Assembly: GCA_017520705.1 (NCBI GenBank)
Contig: JAFXFF010000010.1
Coordinates: forward strand, 1 to 51,769
Source: Clostridia bacterium
GTDB taxonomy: Bacteria > Bacillota > Clostridia > Oscillospirales > Acutalibacteraceae
Direction of reading: 5' to 3'
Length of the DNA stretch: 51,769 nt
Shown here: in pieces, positions 42,459 to 50,534 of the stretch
Layout: the number at the start of each line of letters is the position of its first letter
How positions within the stretch are numbered: the stretch's first letter is position 1
Made by a program: the position numbers and the translations under genes
The notes under the pieces: generated by a model
Databases searched by the model: none
Seen by the model: the letters and a program-made list of their open reading frames with translations, nothing else
Told to the model about the DNA's origin: nothing

Positions 42459-43276
42459 TTCAACAACGCTTCCACCGCGTCGGCGGCAGGAGCCAGCTCG
42501 TCGCACACCACCCGCTCGATCTCACCGCTGTCGCACAGGGCGGCGATATTCGCATCCATGGGCAGTTTTGCCAGCACCGGCAGACCCATCTCGGCAGCGG
42601 CGGCTTCCAGCGCCTTGCCGTCACCGAACAGAGGGATCAGCTTGCCGCAGTCGGGGCACTTGACGCTGCTCATATTCTCCACAAAGCCCAGCACGGGGAT
42701 GTTCAGCATATCCGCCATCTTGTGGGCCTTGCCCACCACCATCTGCACCAGAGACTGGGGGGTGGTGACGATGATATTACCGTCCAGCGGGATGCTCTGA
42801 TACACGGTCAGGGGCACGTCACCCGTTCCGGGAGGCATATCGATGAACAGCACGTCCAGATCGCCCCACACCACGTCGGTCCAGAACTGACCGACGGCAC
42901 CCGCCACCACGGGGCCACGCCACACCACGGGAGCAGTGGCATCCTCCAGCAGCAGGTTGATGGACATCACCTTGATATTCATGTGGGTCTCCTCGGGGAG
43001 GATGCCCAGCTCGTTGGCCATAGCACGGCGGGTGATGCCGAAGGCCTTGGGGATGGAGGGGCCGGTGATATCCGCATCCAGCACACCCACCTTATAGCCG
43101 CGGCGGGCCATCAGCACCGCCAGCATGGCGGTGACGGAGGATTTGCCTACGCCGCCCTTACCGCTGGAAACGGCAACCACCTTTTTGATGGTGCTGTACT
43201 GGTTGAGGGGCTTGTGCAGGTCCCGCTCACTGCAGTTTTGTCCGCAGGAACTGCAATCATGATTACATTCTGCCAT
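42455..43276 (-). CDS. mrp: Mrp/NBP35-type Fe-S carrier ATPase
   Basis: A 273-residue P-loop NTPase that carries [4Fe-4S] clusters. SGKGGVGKSS (38-47) is the deviant Walker A, GVLDADITGPSI the A-prime region, and FIDMPPGTGD (about 144-153) follows. Cys207 and Cys210 in KCPDC bind the cluster between subunits. A Cys-rich N-terminus (CNHDCSSCGQNC, Cys4, 8, 11 and 15) matches the NBP35-type ferredoxin-like motif. The start ATG at 43276 follows AAAGGAG. It lies in an operon with DUF2461 and UPF0340 genes. Confidence 0.93.
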   Translation of the reverse strand: MAECNHDCSSCGQNCSERDLHKPLNQYSTIKKVVAVSSGKGGVGKSSVTAMLAVLMARRGYKVGVLDADITGPSIPKAFGITRRAMANELGILPEETHMNIKVMSINLLLEDATAPVVWRGPVVAGAVGQFWTDVVWGDLDVLFIDMPPGTGDVPLTVYQSIPLDGNIIVTTPQSLVQMVVGKAHKMADMLNIPVLGFVENMSSVKCPDCGKLIPLFGDGKALEAAAAEMGLPVLAKLPMDANIAALCDSGEIERVVCDELAPAADAVEALLK

Positions 43277-43298
43277 ATTGATACACTCCTTTATGAAA

Positions 43299-43850
43299 TT
43301 ACAGTTTGGTTTCGTCATAGACGGCACGGCAGCCGCCGATGAATTTCGGGCGGGTGCGGGCACACAGAATGGGCGCTTCACCGATTTGCTTAACGCCCAG
43401 CCGCACCGGTACCGCCACCTCTCTCAGGTGCATACCGATGAGGGTGCCGCCGATGTCCAGGCCGGCGTGGGCGCGGATATGCTCCACCGCCACGGGATTT
43501 TCCAAACGCGCCCATACGGCGGTGGCAAAGGAGCCGCCCGCCTTGGGCTGGGGCACCACGTTCACCGCCTCGTAGCCGTACTTTTCCGCCACGGCAGATT
43601 CCAAAATCAGCGCACGGTTGAGGTGCTCACAGCACTGCACCGCCACAGCGATGCCACGCTCATTCAGCAGGGGCAGCACCGCATCCGCCAAGGCGTTGGC
43701 GGCGTCCACGCTGGAGTGGGTGCCGATCTTCTCCCCCACCATCTCGCTGGAGGAACAACCGATGACCAAAATGTCGCCCGCCTGCAATTTTGCCGCGTCC
43801 AACAATTCATTAACCGCCGCTACGGCGTCTTTTTTGATCTTCTCTAACAT
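43299..43850 (-). CDS. UPF0340 / TIGR01440 family protein (YwlG-like)
   Basis: A 183-residue protein of the conserved YwlG family. GDILVIGCSSSEMVGEKIGTHSS, VQCCEHLNRALI and GGTLIGMHLREVAVPV are the family blocks. The two Cys of QCCEH and the loop GCSSSE suggest a ligand or metal site. The biochemical role is unknown; B. subtilis YwlG is encoded beside glyA (serine hydroxymethyltransferase). Sits between DUF2461 and mrp with small gaps (4 and 22 nt). Start ATG at 43850. Confidence 0.92.
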   Translation of the reverse strand: MLEKIKKDAVAAVNELLDAAKLQAGDILVIGCSSSEMVGEKIGTHSSVDAANALADAVLPLLNERGIAVAVQCCEHLNRALILESAVAEKYGYEAVNVVPQPKAGGSFATAVWARLENPVAVEHIRAHAGLDIGGTLIGMHLREVAVPVRLGVKQIGEAPILCARTRPKFIGGCRAVYDETKL

Positions 43851-43854
43851 CGTA

Positions 43855-44535
43855 TCACACCTCTCGCATTCCGATGGCTTCCTCCACCGCCTCCATCAGG
43901 AGGGCATATACGGGAGCCAACGCCTGAAAACCCGCCAGCAAGCGGTCGGGCAGGTCGGTGTTTGCCACAAAACCGCCCTGCTCGGTGCGGGAAAAATCCA
44001 CACTTTTGCAATCGTAGATAAAGCGGAGCAATTCCGGCGTTTCTGCCGTGCTCCGCGGCTTAGCATAGGGGCGACCTCCGGGCTCAAAGCCCGCCTCCAC
44101 CGCCGCCTTCACCGCCGCCAAGGCACGGGGGACGTCCGCCTCCACACGGCGGCGAAGCGCCCGCATAATGGCGGGGGTGGCGGAGTAAAATCCCAATCCC
44201 CACTCGGCTCTCGCCACGGAGAAATCCAAGTAAAATGCGGGCACGCACCAGTCATACGCCCGCTTGTCCCGCATAAAGACGATCCACATATTCTCGCGGT
44301 ACATCGACTTGTCGTGGGTGAAGCGGTTGTCCCGCCGCACACGGCTCACCGAGCCACCCATCAGGGGGTCGATCTCCATCATCGCAGGGGTCAGCTCCGC
44401 CACCAATTGCTTCAGCGGATGCACCACGGTCTTGTTGATCTGCGGTTTGTGCTCCTCATAAAACGCCTTGCTGTCCTGAAAGCGGTTCTCCGCCAGCAGA
44501 AACAGACTCTCGGCAGGAATACCGACAAAGCTCAT
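43855..44535 (-). CDS. DUF2461 family protein
   Basis: A 226-residue protein with the DUF2461 pattern: an N-terminal segment LLAENRFQDSKAFYEEHKPQIN, then RRDNRFTHDKSMYRENMWIVF (about 67-87) and FSRTEQGGF in the C-terminal part. The function of the family is not known. It starts 3 nt after the transporter gene and is followed closely by the UPF0340 gene. No TM segment or signal peptide. Confidence 0.88.
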   Translation of the reverse strand: MSFVGIPAESLFLLAENRFQDSKAFYEEHKPQINKTVVHPLKQLVAELTPAMMEIDPLMGGSVSRVRRDNRFTHDKSMYRENMWIVFMRDKRAYDWCVPAFYLDFSVARAEWGLGFYSATPAIMRALRRRVEADVPRALAAVKAAVEAGFEPGGRPYAKPRSTAETPELLRFIYDCKSVDFSRTEQGGFVANTDLPDRLLAGFQALAPVYALLMEAVEEAIGMREV

Positions 44536-44538
44536 ACG

Positions 44539-45447
44539 TCAATTTCCTTTCTTCTTCGGGGTGGGCAACTGGGCTAAAATCACGGCGGCGAACATCACCC
44601 CGCAGCCGCACAATTCCCACGCGGACAGCCGCTCACTCATCAGCGCCCAGCCTGCCAGCACCGCAAACACCGACTCAAAGCTCATCAGGAGGGAGGCGGT
44701 GGCGGGGTGGGTGTGCTTCTGTGCCACCACCTGCAGGGTATAGGCCACGCCACTGGACAGCAGTCCGGCGTAGCACAGCGACAACCAATTCTCTGCCATC
44801 GCGGCGAAAGAAGGCTGCTCAAATGCGAACATAAGGGGTATATTCAGTATACCCACGGTGAAAAATTCAATGCAGGACAGCCGCACGCCGTCGGTGTGGG
44901 GGGCAAACTTGTCCACCAGCAGAATCTGCACGGCAAAGATGGGGGCACAGGCCAGCACCAGCAGGTCGCCGCTGCCGATGCCGCTCTCCCCCTGCATGCA
45001 CAGCAGATAGAGACCCACCACCGCCAGCGCCACGCCGCCCCAGGTGAGCAGGGTGGTGCGGCGGCCGATAAACAGGCCGAACACAGGCACCAACACAATG
45101 TACAGCGCCGTGATAAAGCCGCCCTTGCCCGCGGAAGTGGTAAGCAGACCGATCTGCTGTACGTTGGAGGCCGCCCACAGGGCCACACCGCACAGCACAC
45201 CGCCCAACCACATGGCCTTTTTGCTTTCACGGGTGTCACAAGGATGGGTCAGACCAATACGGTCCAGAAGCGGCAGACACACCGCCAGCATAGCCCCGCC
45301 CAGCAGGAAGCGCACCCCGTTGAAGGTGAGCCCGCCCAGGGCAGAGCCACCCTCCTTCTGCGCCACAAAGGCCACGCCCCAGATGAAGGCGGTGAGGATG
45401 AGCAGCAGATTGCCCCGTGCGGCAGGGGTCAAGATACTCTTTTTCAC
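44539..45447 (-). CDS. EamA/DMT-family transporter
   Basis: A 302-residue inner-membrane protein with ten hydrophobic helices in two EamA halves (about 1-140 and 155-300). LLLILTAFIWGVAFVAQKEG at the start and ALNFSFE..SVFAVLAGWALMSERLSAWELCG-type sequence near the end are typical of drug/metabolite transporters. The substrate is unknown. GTG at 45447 follows GGAGTG. First gene of the five-gene reverse operon; promoter at 45479-45507, divergent from lacI-type regulator. Confidence 0.9.
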   Translation of the reverse strand: MKKSILTPAARGNLLLILTAFIWGVAFVAQKEGGSALGGLTFNGVRFLLGGAMLAVCLPLLDRIGLTHPCDTRESKKAMWLGGVLCGVALWAASNVQQIGLLTTSAGKGGFITALYIVLVPVFGLFIGRRTTLLTWGGVALAVVGLYLLCMQGESGIGSGDLLVLACAPIFAVQILLVDKFAPHTDGVRLSCIEFFTVGILNIPLMFAFEQPSFAAMAENWLSLCYAGLLSSGVAYTLQVVAQKHTHPATASLLMSFESVFAVLAGWALMSERLSAWELCGCGVMFAAVILAQLPTPKKKGN

Positions 45448-45478
45448 GGGGCAACACTCCTCTCATCATATCCAACCT

Positions 45479-45507
45479 ATTATAAGCCTACAGAATTAAA
45501 AATGCAA
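45479..45507 (-). promoter_or_regulatory. SigA promoter of the EamA-mrp operon
   Basis: Reverse strand TTGCAT (45507-45502), 17-bp spacer, TATAAT (45484-45479). Confidence 0.85.
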
Positions 45508-45538
45508 GTGTGCGAAACCTCCGCAGCAGAAATTTCTC

Positions 45539-45567
45539 TTGCATTTTGTGAAAAAGTGGGGTATACT
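45539..45567 (+). promoter_or_regulatory. SigA promoter of the LacI-family regulator
   Basis: TTGCAT (45539-45544), 17-bp spacer, TATACT (45562-45567). Confidence 0.82.
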
Positions 45568-45573
45568 CGGCAT

Positions 45574-45587
45574 TGTAAGGGCTTACA
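45574..45587. promoter_or_regulatory. LacI-type operator
   Basis: TGTAAG-GG-CTTACA, a perfect 14-bp palindrome, just downstream of the -10 of the regulator's own promoter. It is close to the TGTAAGCGCTTACA form of LacI/CcpA-type operators; autoregulation is likely. Confidence 0.75.
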
Positions 45588-45603
45588 GAAAGGAGAACGC
45601 GGT

Positions 45604-46596
45604 ATGAACATCTACGACATCGCCGAAAAATGCGGCGTATCCATCGCCACCGTGTCCCGTGTACTCAACAACAATCCCAACGTCAGCGCCGCCACCCGTG
45701 AACGGATCTTGGCGGTGATCAACGAGGCAAACTATACCCCCAGCGCCCTGGCCCGCAGTCTGGGCAACGGTGCCGCCGCACCGATTGCGGCTACTGCCGC
45801 TCCCCTGTCTGCGGTGGGCGTTCTGTGCACCGACCTGACCGATCCCCGCAACGCCGCTGTGGTGGCCGCCATCGAGGCGCATCTGCGCGCGAAAGGGAAA
45901 TCGGTCCTGCTCAGCGGCTGTGCCGATGGTGACGAAGCCAAGGTGCTGCAGGATCTTGCCGACCGTGTGGAGGCCATCGTCTACGTGGACCCCCAAGCCC
46001 GTCCCACGGCAAACGATCCCATCGCCGCCGTCGCCGCCACCACCCCTGTGCTGATGGTGGACGGCTGTGTGGACGTCCCTAACGTGAGCTGTGTTCGCGC
46101 CGATGTGCGCACCGCTGTGGTGGATCTCATTCAGCAGTTCCTCCGTCGTCAGCGGCGGCGCATCCTGATGCTGGTGGGCGGCCGCACCTGCGCCTGCTCC
46201 GAGATGGTGGGCGGCTACGAGGACGCCTATGCTACCGCCGGGCTGACGGTGGACCCCGAACTGGTCATCGCGATGGACAACAATCCCGACGAGGTGAACA
46301 CCTGCATCAAGCGGCTGCTCATTAACCGCGTCACCTTTGACGCGGTGCTGTGCACCGACGCGGTACTGGCCCTCAGCGCCCAAAAGGCGCTGCAGCGTAC
46401 AGGCCTGAGCCTGCCGATTGTGGGTCTCACCGACGCGCTGGCGGCCCGTTGCTCCTCCCCCGCCCTCACCTGCGCCGATTGCGCCATCGACGCCTTGTGT
46501 GCGGCGGTATGCGACGCCCTGGACCGCCTCCCCACCACCGAAGACATTCTCATCCCCACCCGCCTCAACGAACGGGACACCTTCCGTAATGCGTAA
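45604..46596 (+). CDS. LacI-family transcriptional regulator
   Basis: A 330-residue regulator. MNIYDIAEKCGVSIATVSRVLNNNPNVSAATRERIL is the LacI helix-turn-helix and hinge helix (1-60). The rest is a periplasmic-binding-protein-like domain, starting with VGVLCTDLTDPRNAAVVAAIEAHL. The effector pocket is not specific enough to name a sugar. ATG at 45604 follows AAAGGAG. It is monocistronic with its own palindromic operator. The targets could include the divergent transporter operon or distant sugar genes. The rhamnose genes lack this palindrome. Confidence 0.93.
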   Translation: MNIYDIAEKCGVSIATVSRVLNNNPNVSAATRERILAVINEANYTPSALARSLGNGAAAPIAATAAPLSAVGVLCTDLTDPRNAAVVAAIEAHLRAKGKSVLLSGCADGDEAKVLQDLADRVEAIVYVDPQARPTANDPIAAVAATTPVLMVDGCVDVPNVSCVRADVRTAVVDLIQQFLRRQRRRILMLVGGRTCACSEMVGGYEDAYATAGLTVDPELVIAMDNNPDEVNTCIKRLLINRVTFDAVLCTDAVLALSAQKALQRTGLSLPIVGLTDALAARCSSPALTCADCAIDALCAAVCDALDRLPTTEDILIPTRLNERDTFRNA

Positions 46597-46602
46597 TCCC
46601 CA

Positions 46603-46635
46603 ACAGCCGTCACCCGAGGGTGGCGGCTGTTTTTA
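46603..46635 (+). terminator. Intrinsic terminator of the LacI-family gene
   Basis: Stem ACAGCCGTCACCC / GGTGGCGGCTGT with a short loop and T5. Confidence 0.88.
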
Positions 46636-46663
46636 AATATTTTTTAAACAATTCCCCATCAAC

Positions 46664-46692
46664 TTGACTTGAAAAAACTGGTATACTATAAT
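46664..46692 (+). promoter_or_regulatory. SigA promoter of the ABC exporter genes, with inverted repeat downstream
   Basis: TTGACT (46664-46669), 17-bp spacer, TATAAT (46687-46692). GGTTAGTATATAAACC (46698-46713) follows as an imperfect palindrome at the expected transcription start, possibly for a MarR-type repressor. Confidence 0.85.
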
Positions 46693-46738
46693 AATATGGT
46701 TAGTATATAAACCTATTTACCAAGAAAGAAGAATGCCT

Positions 46739-48481
46739 ATGTACAAACGTTTGTTGGGATGTGTACGGGAGTATAAGCTCCCCACCTTCCTCACGCTGTT
46801 GTTCATCAGCTTAGAGGCGTTGATCGAGTGCTTCATCCCCGCCACCGCCGCCGATCTGATCAACAGCGTCAAGAACGGAGCGATGATGGAGGACATCCTC
46901 CACAGCGGCCTCATCCTCATCGCCATGGCGGTGGCCTCTCTGTGTTGCGGCGGCATCGCCGGCTACACCTGCGCCAAGGCTTCCTGCGGCTTTGCCAAGA
47001 ATTTGCGTCACGACGCGTTCAGCCGTATCCAGACCTTCTCTTTTGAGAATATGGATAAATTCTCTTCCGCATCGCTGGTCACCCGTATGACCACCGACAT
47101 CAACAACGCTCAGATGTCCTTTATGATGCTCATCCGCATCGCGGTGCGTGCCCCTCTGCTGCTCATCTTCTCCACCGTTATGGCCTTTCGGATCGGCGGC
47201 AAGCTAGCCTTTGCCTTTGTGGTGATCATCCCCCTGCTGGCCGGCGGCCTGCTGACGGTAGCCCGCTTCGCCATGCCGGCCTTCCGTCGCGTGTTTAAGA
47301 AATACGACCGTCTCAACGAGTCCATTGAGGAAAACGTTCGCGGCATGCGTGTGGTCAAAGGCTTCTCCCGCGAAGATTATGAGCGACAGAAGTTTGACAC
47401 CGCCTCCGACGACATCCGCAAGGACTTCACCAAGGCGGAGCGCCTGGTAGCACTCAACGATCCTCTCATGCGCTTCTGCAGCTACTTCAATATGGTGTTC
47501 GTGCTGTTGGTGGGCGCCTTCCTGATCATCACCACCGGCGGCAAGGCCATCAATGTGGGCGAGATCTCTGCAATGCTGACCTATGGTATGCAGGTGCTGA
47601 TGCAGCTGATGATGCTGTCGATGATCTACGTCACCCTCACCATTTCCGCCGAGGCCATTAAGCGTATCGCCGAGGTGCTGGGCGAGGAATCTACCCTCCA
47701 CAATCCCGACGAGCCGGTGTACGAGGTCAAGGACGGCTCCATCGCCTTCCGCAACGTCAACTTCAAATACTCCGCCACCGCAGAAAACTATGCCCTCTCG
47801 GACATCGACTTAGAGATCCGTTCGGGCATGACGGTGGGCATTCTGGGCGGCACCGGCTCCAGCAAGTCCACGCTGGTGCAGCTCATCCCCCGCCTCTACG
47901 ACGTCACCGAGGGTACTGTCGAGGTGGGCGGCGTAGACGTGCGCCGCTACGATATGGACACCCTGCGCGGCGCCGTGGCCATGGTGCTGCAGAAGAATCT
48001 GCTCTTTGCCGGCACCATCAAGGATAATCTGCGCTGGGGCAATCCCGACGCCACCGACGAGGAGCTGGTGGAGGCCTGCAAGCTGGCCCAAGCCCACGAC
48101 TTTGTGTCCTCCTTCCCCGAAGGGTACGACACCCACATCGAGCAGGGCGGCACCAACGTCTCCGGCGGTCAAAAGCAGCGCCTGTGCATCGCCCGCGCCC
48201 TATTGAAGAAGCCGAAGATTCTCATACTTGACGACTCCACCAGCGCGGTGGACACCCGCACGGACGCCTTTATCCGTGCCGGATTCAAGAGCTATATCCC
48301 CGCCACCACCAAGATCATCATCGCCCAGCGTGTGGCATCCGTTTTGGACGCCGATCTCATTCTGATGATGGAGGGCGGCCGCATCGCCGCCGCCGGCAAC
48401 CACGAGCAGCTGCTGGCATCCTGCGCAATGTATCGAGAGATCTATGAACAACAGACGAGAGGAGGCGATGACCATGAGTAA
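46739..48481 (+). CDS. ABC exporter, permease-ATPase half (degenerate-site subunit of heterodimer)
   Basis: A 580-residue half-transporter: six TM helices (about 15-310) fused to an ATPase domain. ATG at 46739 gives normal spacing to AAGAAG; an ATG at 46733 is possible. GGTGSSKST is the Walker A loop with GSSK in place of GxGK, NVSGGQKQR the signature, ILILDDSTSAVD the Walker B with Asp where Glu is usual, and AQR where the switch His is expected. Those changes mark the non-catalytic site of heterodimers such as BmrC and TM287. It overlaps the second subunit by 8 nt. Likely substrates are lipophilic compounds or peptides. Confidence 0.92.
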   Translation: MYKRLLGCVREYKLPTFLTLLFISLEALIECFIPATAADLINSVKNGAMMEDILHSGLILIAMAVASLCCGGIAGYTCAKASCGFAKNLRHDAFSRIQTFSFENMDKFSSASLVTRMTTDINNAQMSFMMLIRIAVRAPLLLIFSTVMAFRIGGKLAFAFVVIIPLLAGGLLTVARFAMPAFRRVFKKYDRLNESIEENVRGMRVVKGFSREDYERQKFDTASDDIRKDFTKAERLVALNDPLMRFCSYFNMVFVLLVGAFLIITTGGKAINVGEISAMLTYGMQVLMQLMMLSMIYVTLTISAEAIKRIAEVLGEESTLHNPDEPVYEVKDGSIAFRNVNFKYSATAENYALSDIDLEIRSGMTVGILGGTGSSKSTLVQLIPRLYDVTEGTVEVGGVDVRRYDMDTLRGAVAMVLQKNLLFAGTIKDNLRWGNPDATDEELVEACKLAQAHDFVSSFPEGYDTHIEQGGTNVSGGQKQRLCIARALLKKPKILILDDSTSAVDTRTDAFIRAGFKSYIPATTKIIIAQRVASVLDADLILMMEGGRIAAAGNHEQLLASCAMYREIYEQQTRGGDDHE

Positions 48482-50414
48482 GCCTCCTATGAAAGGTCCC
48501 GGCGGGCGCGGCCCCATGGGTCCCCGCCCCAAGGTAAAGAAAGAGACCCTACCCCGTGTGCTGAAACTGCTGTATCAGTTCTTCCCGCGGTTGATCCCCA
48601 TCGTCATCTTCTGCATCATCTTTGCCGCCGTGGTCAATGCCATCCCCTCCATCTTCACCCAAAAGGTGTTGGCGGTCATCGTGGAGAGCTTGGATAACGG
48701 CGCCACCTGGGCAGAGGCATTCCCCAAGATTATGCCCCTCATCGGTGTGCTGATCGGTCTGTATCTGCTCACCATCGCCCTCATCACCCTGCAGACCCAG
48801 CTGATGGCCTACATCACCCAGGGCTTCCTCAGCAAGATGCGGTGCAAGATGTTTGACGGCATGCAAAATCTGCCCATCAAATACTTCGACACCCACAAGC
48901 ACGGCGACATTATGAGCCACTACACCAACGACATCGACACCCTGCGCCAGCTCATTTCACAGTCTCTCCCCAGTCTGCTTCAGGCAGGCATTGTGGTGGT
49001 GACGGTATTGTTCATTATGCTGTATTACAGCGTGCTGATGACGCTGGTGGTGCTGCTGGGCGTGGTGCTTATGTTCTTCGTATCGAAGAAGATCGGCGGC
49101 GGCTCCGCCAAATACTTCGTCCGTCAGCAGCAGGCCGTAGGCCGCACCGAGGGCTTCATTCAGGAGATGATGAACGGCCAGCGGGTGGTCAAGGTATTCT
49201 GCCATGAGGACGCGGCACAGACCGATTTTGACGCCCTCAACGAAGCCTTGTATCAGGACAGTTTCCGCGCCAACGCTTTTGCCAACACCCTGGGCCCCAT
49301 CATTATGAACATCGGCAACGTGCTGTATGTGGCCTGCGCCATGATCGGTGGTCTGTTCCTGGTGGCAGGCGTGCCCAATATCAGTCTGTCGGGCCTGCCC
49401 TTCACCATCGACATCGTGGTGCCTTTCCTCAATATGACCAAGCAGTTCACCGGCAACGTCAACCAGGTCTCCCAGCAGATCAACCACATCGCCATGGGTC
49501 TGGCGGGCGCCGAGCGTCTGTTCTCCCTGATGGACGCCGAGCCGGAGGTGGACGACGGCTACGTCACGCTGGTCAACGTCAACGTGGCGGAGGACGGCAC
49601 CCTCACCGAGTGCGAGGAGCACACCGGTCACTGGGCGTGGAAGCACCCCCACGAGGACGGCACCCTCACCTACACCCTGCTGCAGGGTGACGTACGGCTC
49701 ACCGAGGTAGACTTCGCCTACGAGGAGGGCAAGCCGGTGCTCCACGACGTGTCGGTGTACGCCGAGCCGGGACAAAAGGTGGCCTTTGTGGGTGCCACAG
49801 GCGCCGGCAAGACCACCATCACCAACCTCATCAACCGTTTCTACGACATCGCAGACGGTAAGGTGCGGTACGACGGCATTAACATCAACAAGATTAAAAA
49901 ATCGGATCTCCGCCGTTCTCTGGGCATCGTGTTACAGGAGACCAACCTTTTCACCGGTACGGTGATGGAGAACATCCGCTACGGCAATCTGGACGCCACC
50001 GACGACCAGTGTCGCGAAGCCGCCAAGCTGGCGGGCGCAGACGATTTCATCACTCGTCTTCCCAAAGGCTACGATACGCTCCTCACAAACAACGGCGCCA
50101 ATCTCTCCCAGGGTCAGCGCCAGCTCATCGCCATTGCCCGCGCGGCGGTGGCAGACCCACCCTGCCTCATTTTGGACGAGGCCACCTCCTCCATCGACAC
50201 CCGTACCGAGGCCATTGTGCAGCGGGGTATGGATAAGCTGATGGAGGGACGCACGGTGTTCGTTATCGCACACCGCCTGTCCACCATTATGGACGCAGAT
50301 GTGATTATGGTGCTGGAGCACGGTCGCATCATCGAGCGCGGCAGCCACGAAACCCTGCTGGCACAGAAGGGTACCTACTACCAGCTTTACACCGGCGCAT
50401 TCGAATTGGAATAA
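48474..50414 (+). CDS. ABC exporter, permease-ATPase half (catalytic subunit of heterodimer)
   Basis: A 646-residue half-transporter. The start ATG at 48474 is preferred because GAGAGGAGG ends at 48465. A Gly/Pro-rich N-terminal tail (about 1-28, KGPGGRGPMGPRPK) precedes six TM helices. Walker A is GATGAGKTT (about 438-446), signature LSQGQRQ, Walker B LILDEATSSID with the catalytic Glu, and the switch His is in IAHR. The region between TM6 and the ATPase has an extra segment (about 355-420, rich in Glu and His), as in BmrD/LmrD-type subunits. Partner of the previous gene. Confidence 0.93.
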   Translation: MSKPPMKGPGGRGPMGPRPKVKKETLPRVLKLLYQFFPRLIPIVIFCIIFAAVVNAIPSIFTQKVLAVIVESLDNGATWAEAFPKIMPLIGVLIGLYLLTIALITLQTQLMAYITQGFLSKMRCKMFDGMQNLPIKYFDTHKHGDIMSHYTNDIDTLRQLISQSLPSLLQAGIVVVTVLFIMLYYSVLMTLVVLLGVVLMFFVSKKIGGGSAKYFVRQQQAVGRTEGFIQEMMNGQRVVKVFCHEDAAQTDFDALNEALYQDSFRANAFANTLGPIIMNIGNVLYVACAMIGGLFLVAGVPNISLSGLPFTIDIVVPFLNMTKQFTGNVNQVSQQINHIAMGLAGAERLFSLMDAEPEVDDGYVTLVNVNVAEDGTLTECEEHTGHWAWKHPHEDGTLTYTLLQGDVRLTEVDFAYEEGKPVLHDVSVYAEPGQKVAFVGATGAGKTTITNLINRFYDIADGKVRYDGININKIKKSDLRRSLGIVLQETNLFTGTVMENIRYGNLDATDDQCREAAKLAGADDFITRLPKGYDTLLTNNGANLSQGQRQLIAIARAAVADPPCLILDEATSSIDTRTEAIVQRGMDKLMEGRTVFVIAHRLSTIMDADVIMVLEHGRIIERGSHETLLAQKGTYYQLYTGAFELE

Positions 50415-50423
50415 ACCATATCA

Positions 50424-50458
50424 GAACGGGAGCACCCCTCTATGGGGGTGCTCCCGTT
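50424..50458 (+). terminator. Intrinsic terminator of the ABC exporter genes
   Basis: Stem AACGGGAGCACCCC / GGGGTGCTCCCGTT with a short loop, T3 after. Confidence 0.85.
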
Positions 50459-50473
50459 TCCATGCAAAAGAGA

Positions 50474-50504
50474 ACCGGCGGAGTGAATTTGTCACTCCGC
50501 CGGT
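50474..50504 (-). terminator. Terminator of the cohesin-dockerin gene
   Basis: Perfect 13-bp stem ACCGGCGGAGTGA / TCACTCCGCCGGT with a 5-nt loop; a T-rich tract follows on the reverse strand. Confidence 0.8.
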
Positions 50505-50534
50505 ATTCATTTAGGATTTAACGAATCGCCAAGA

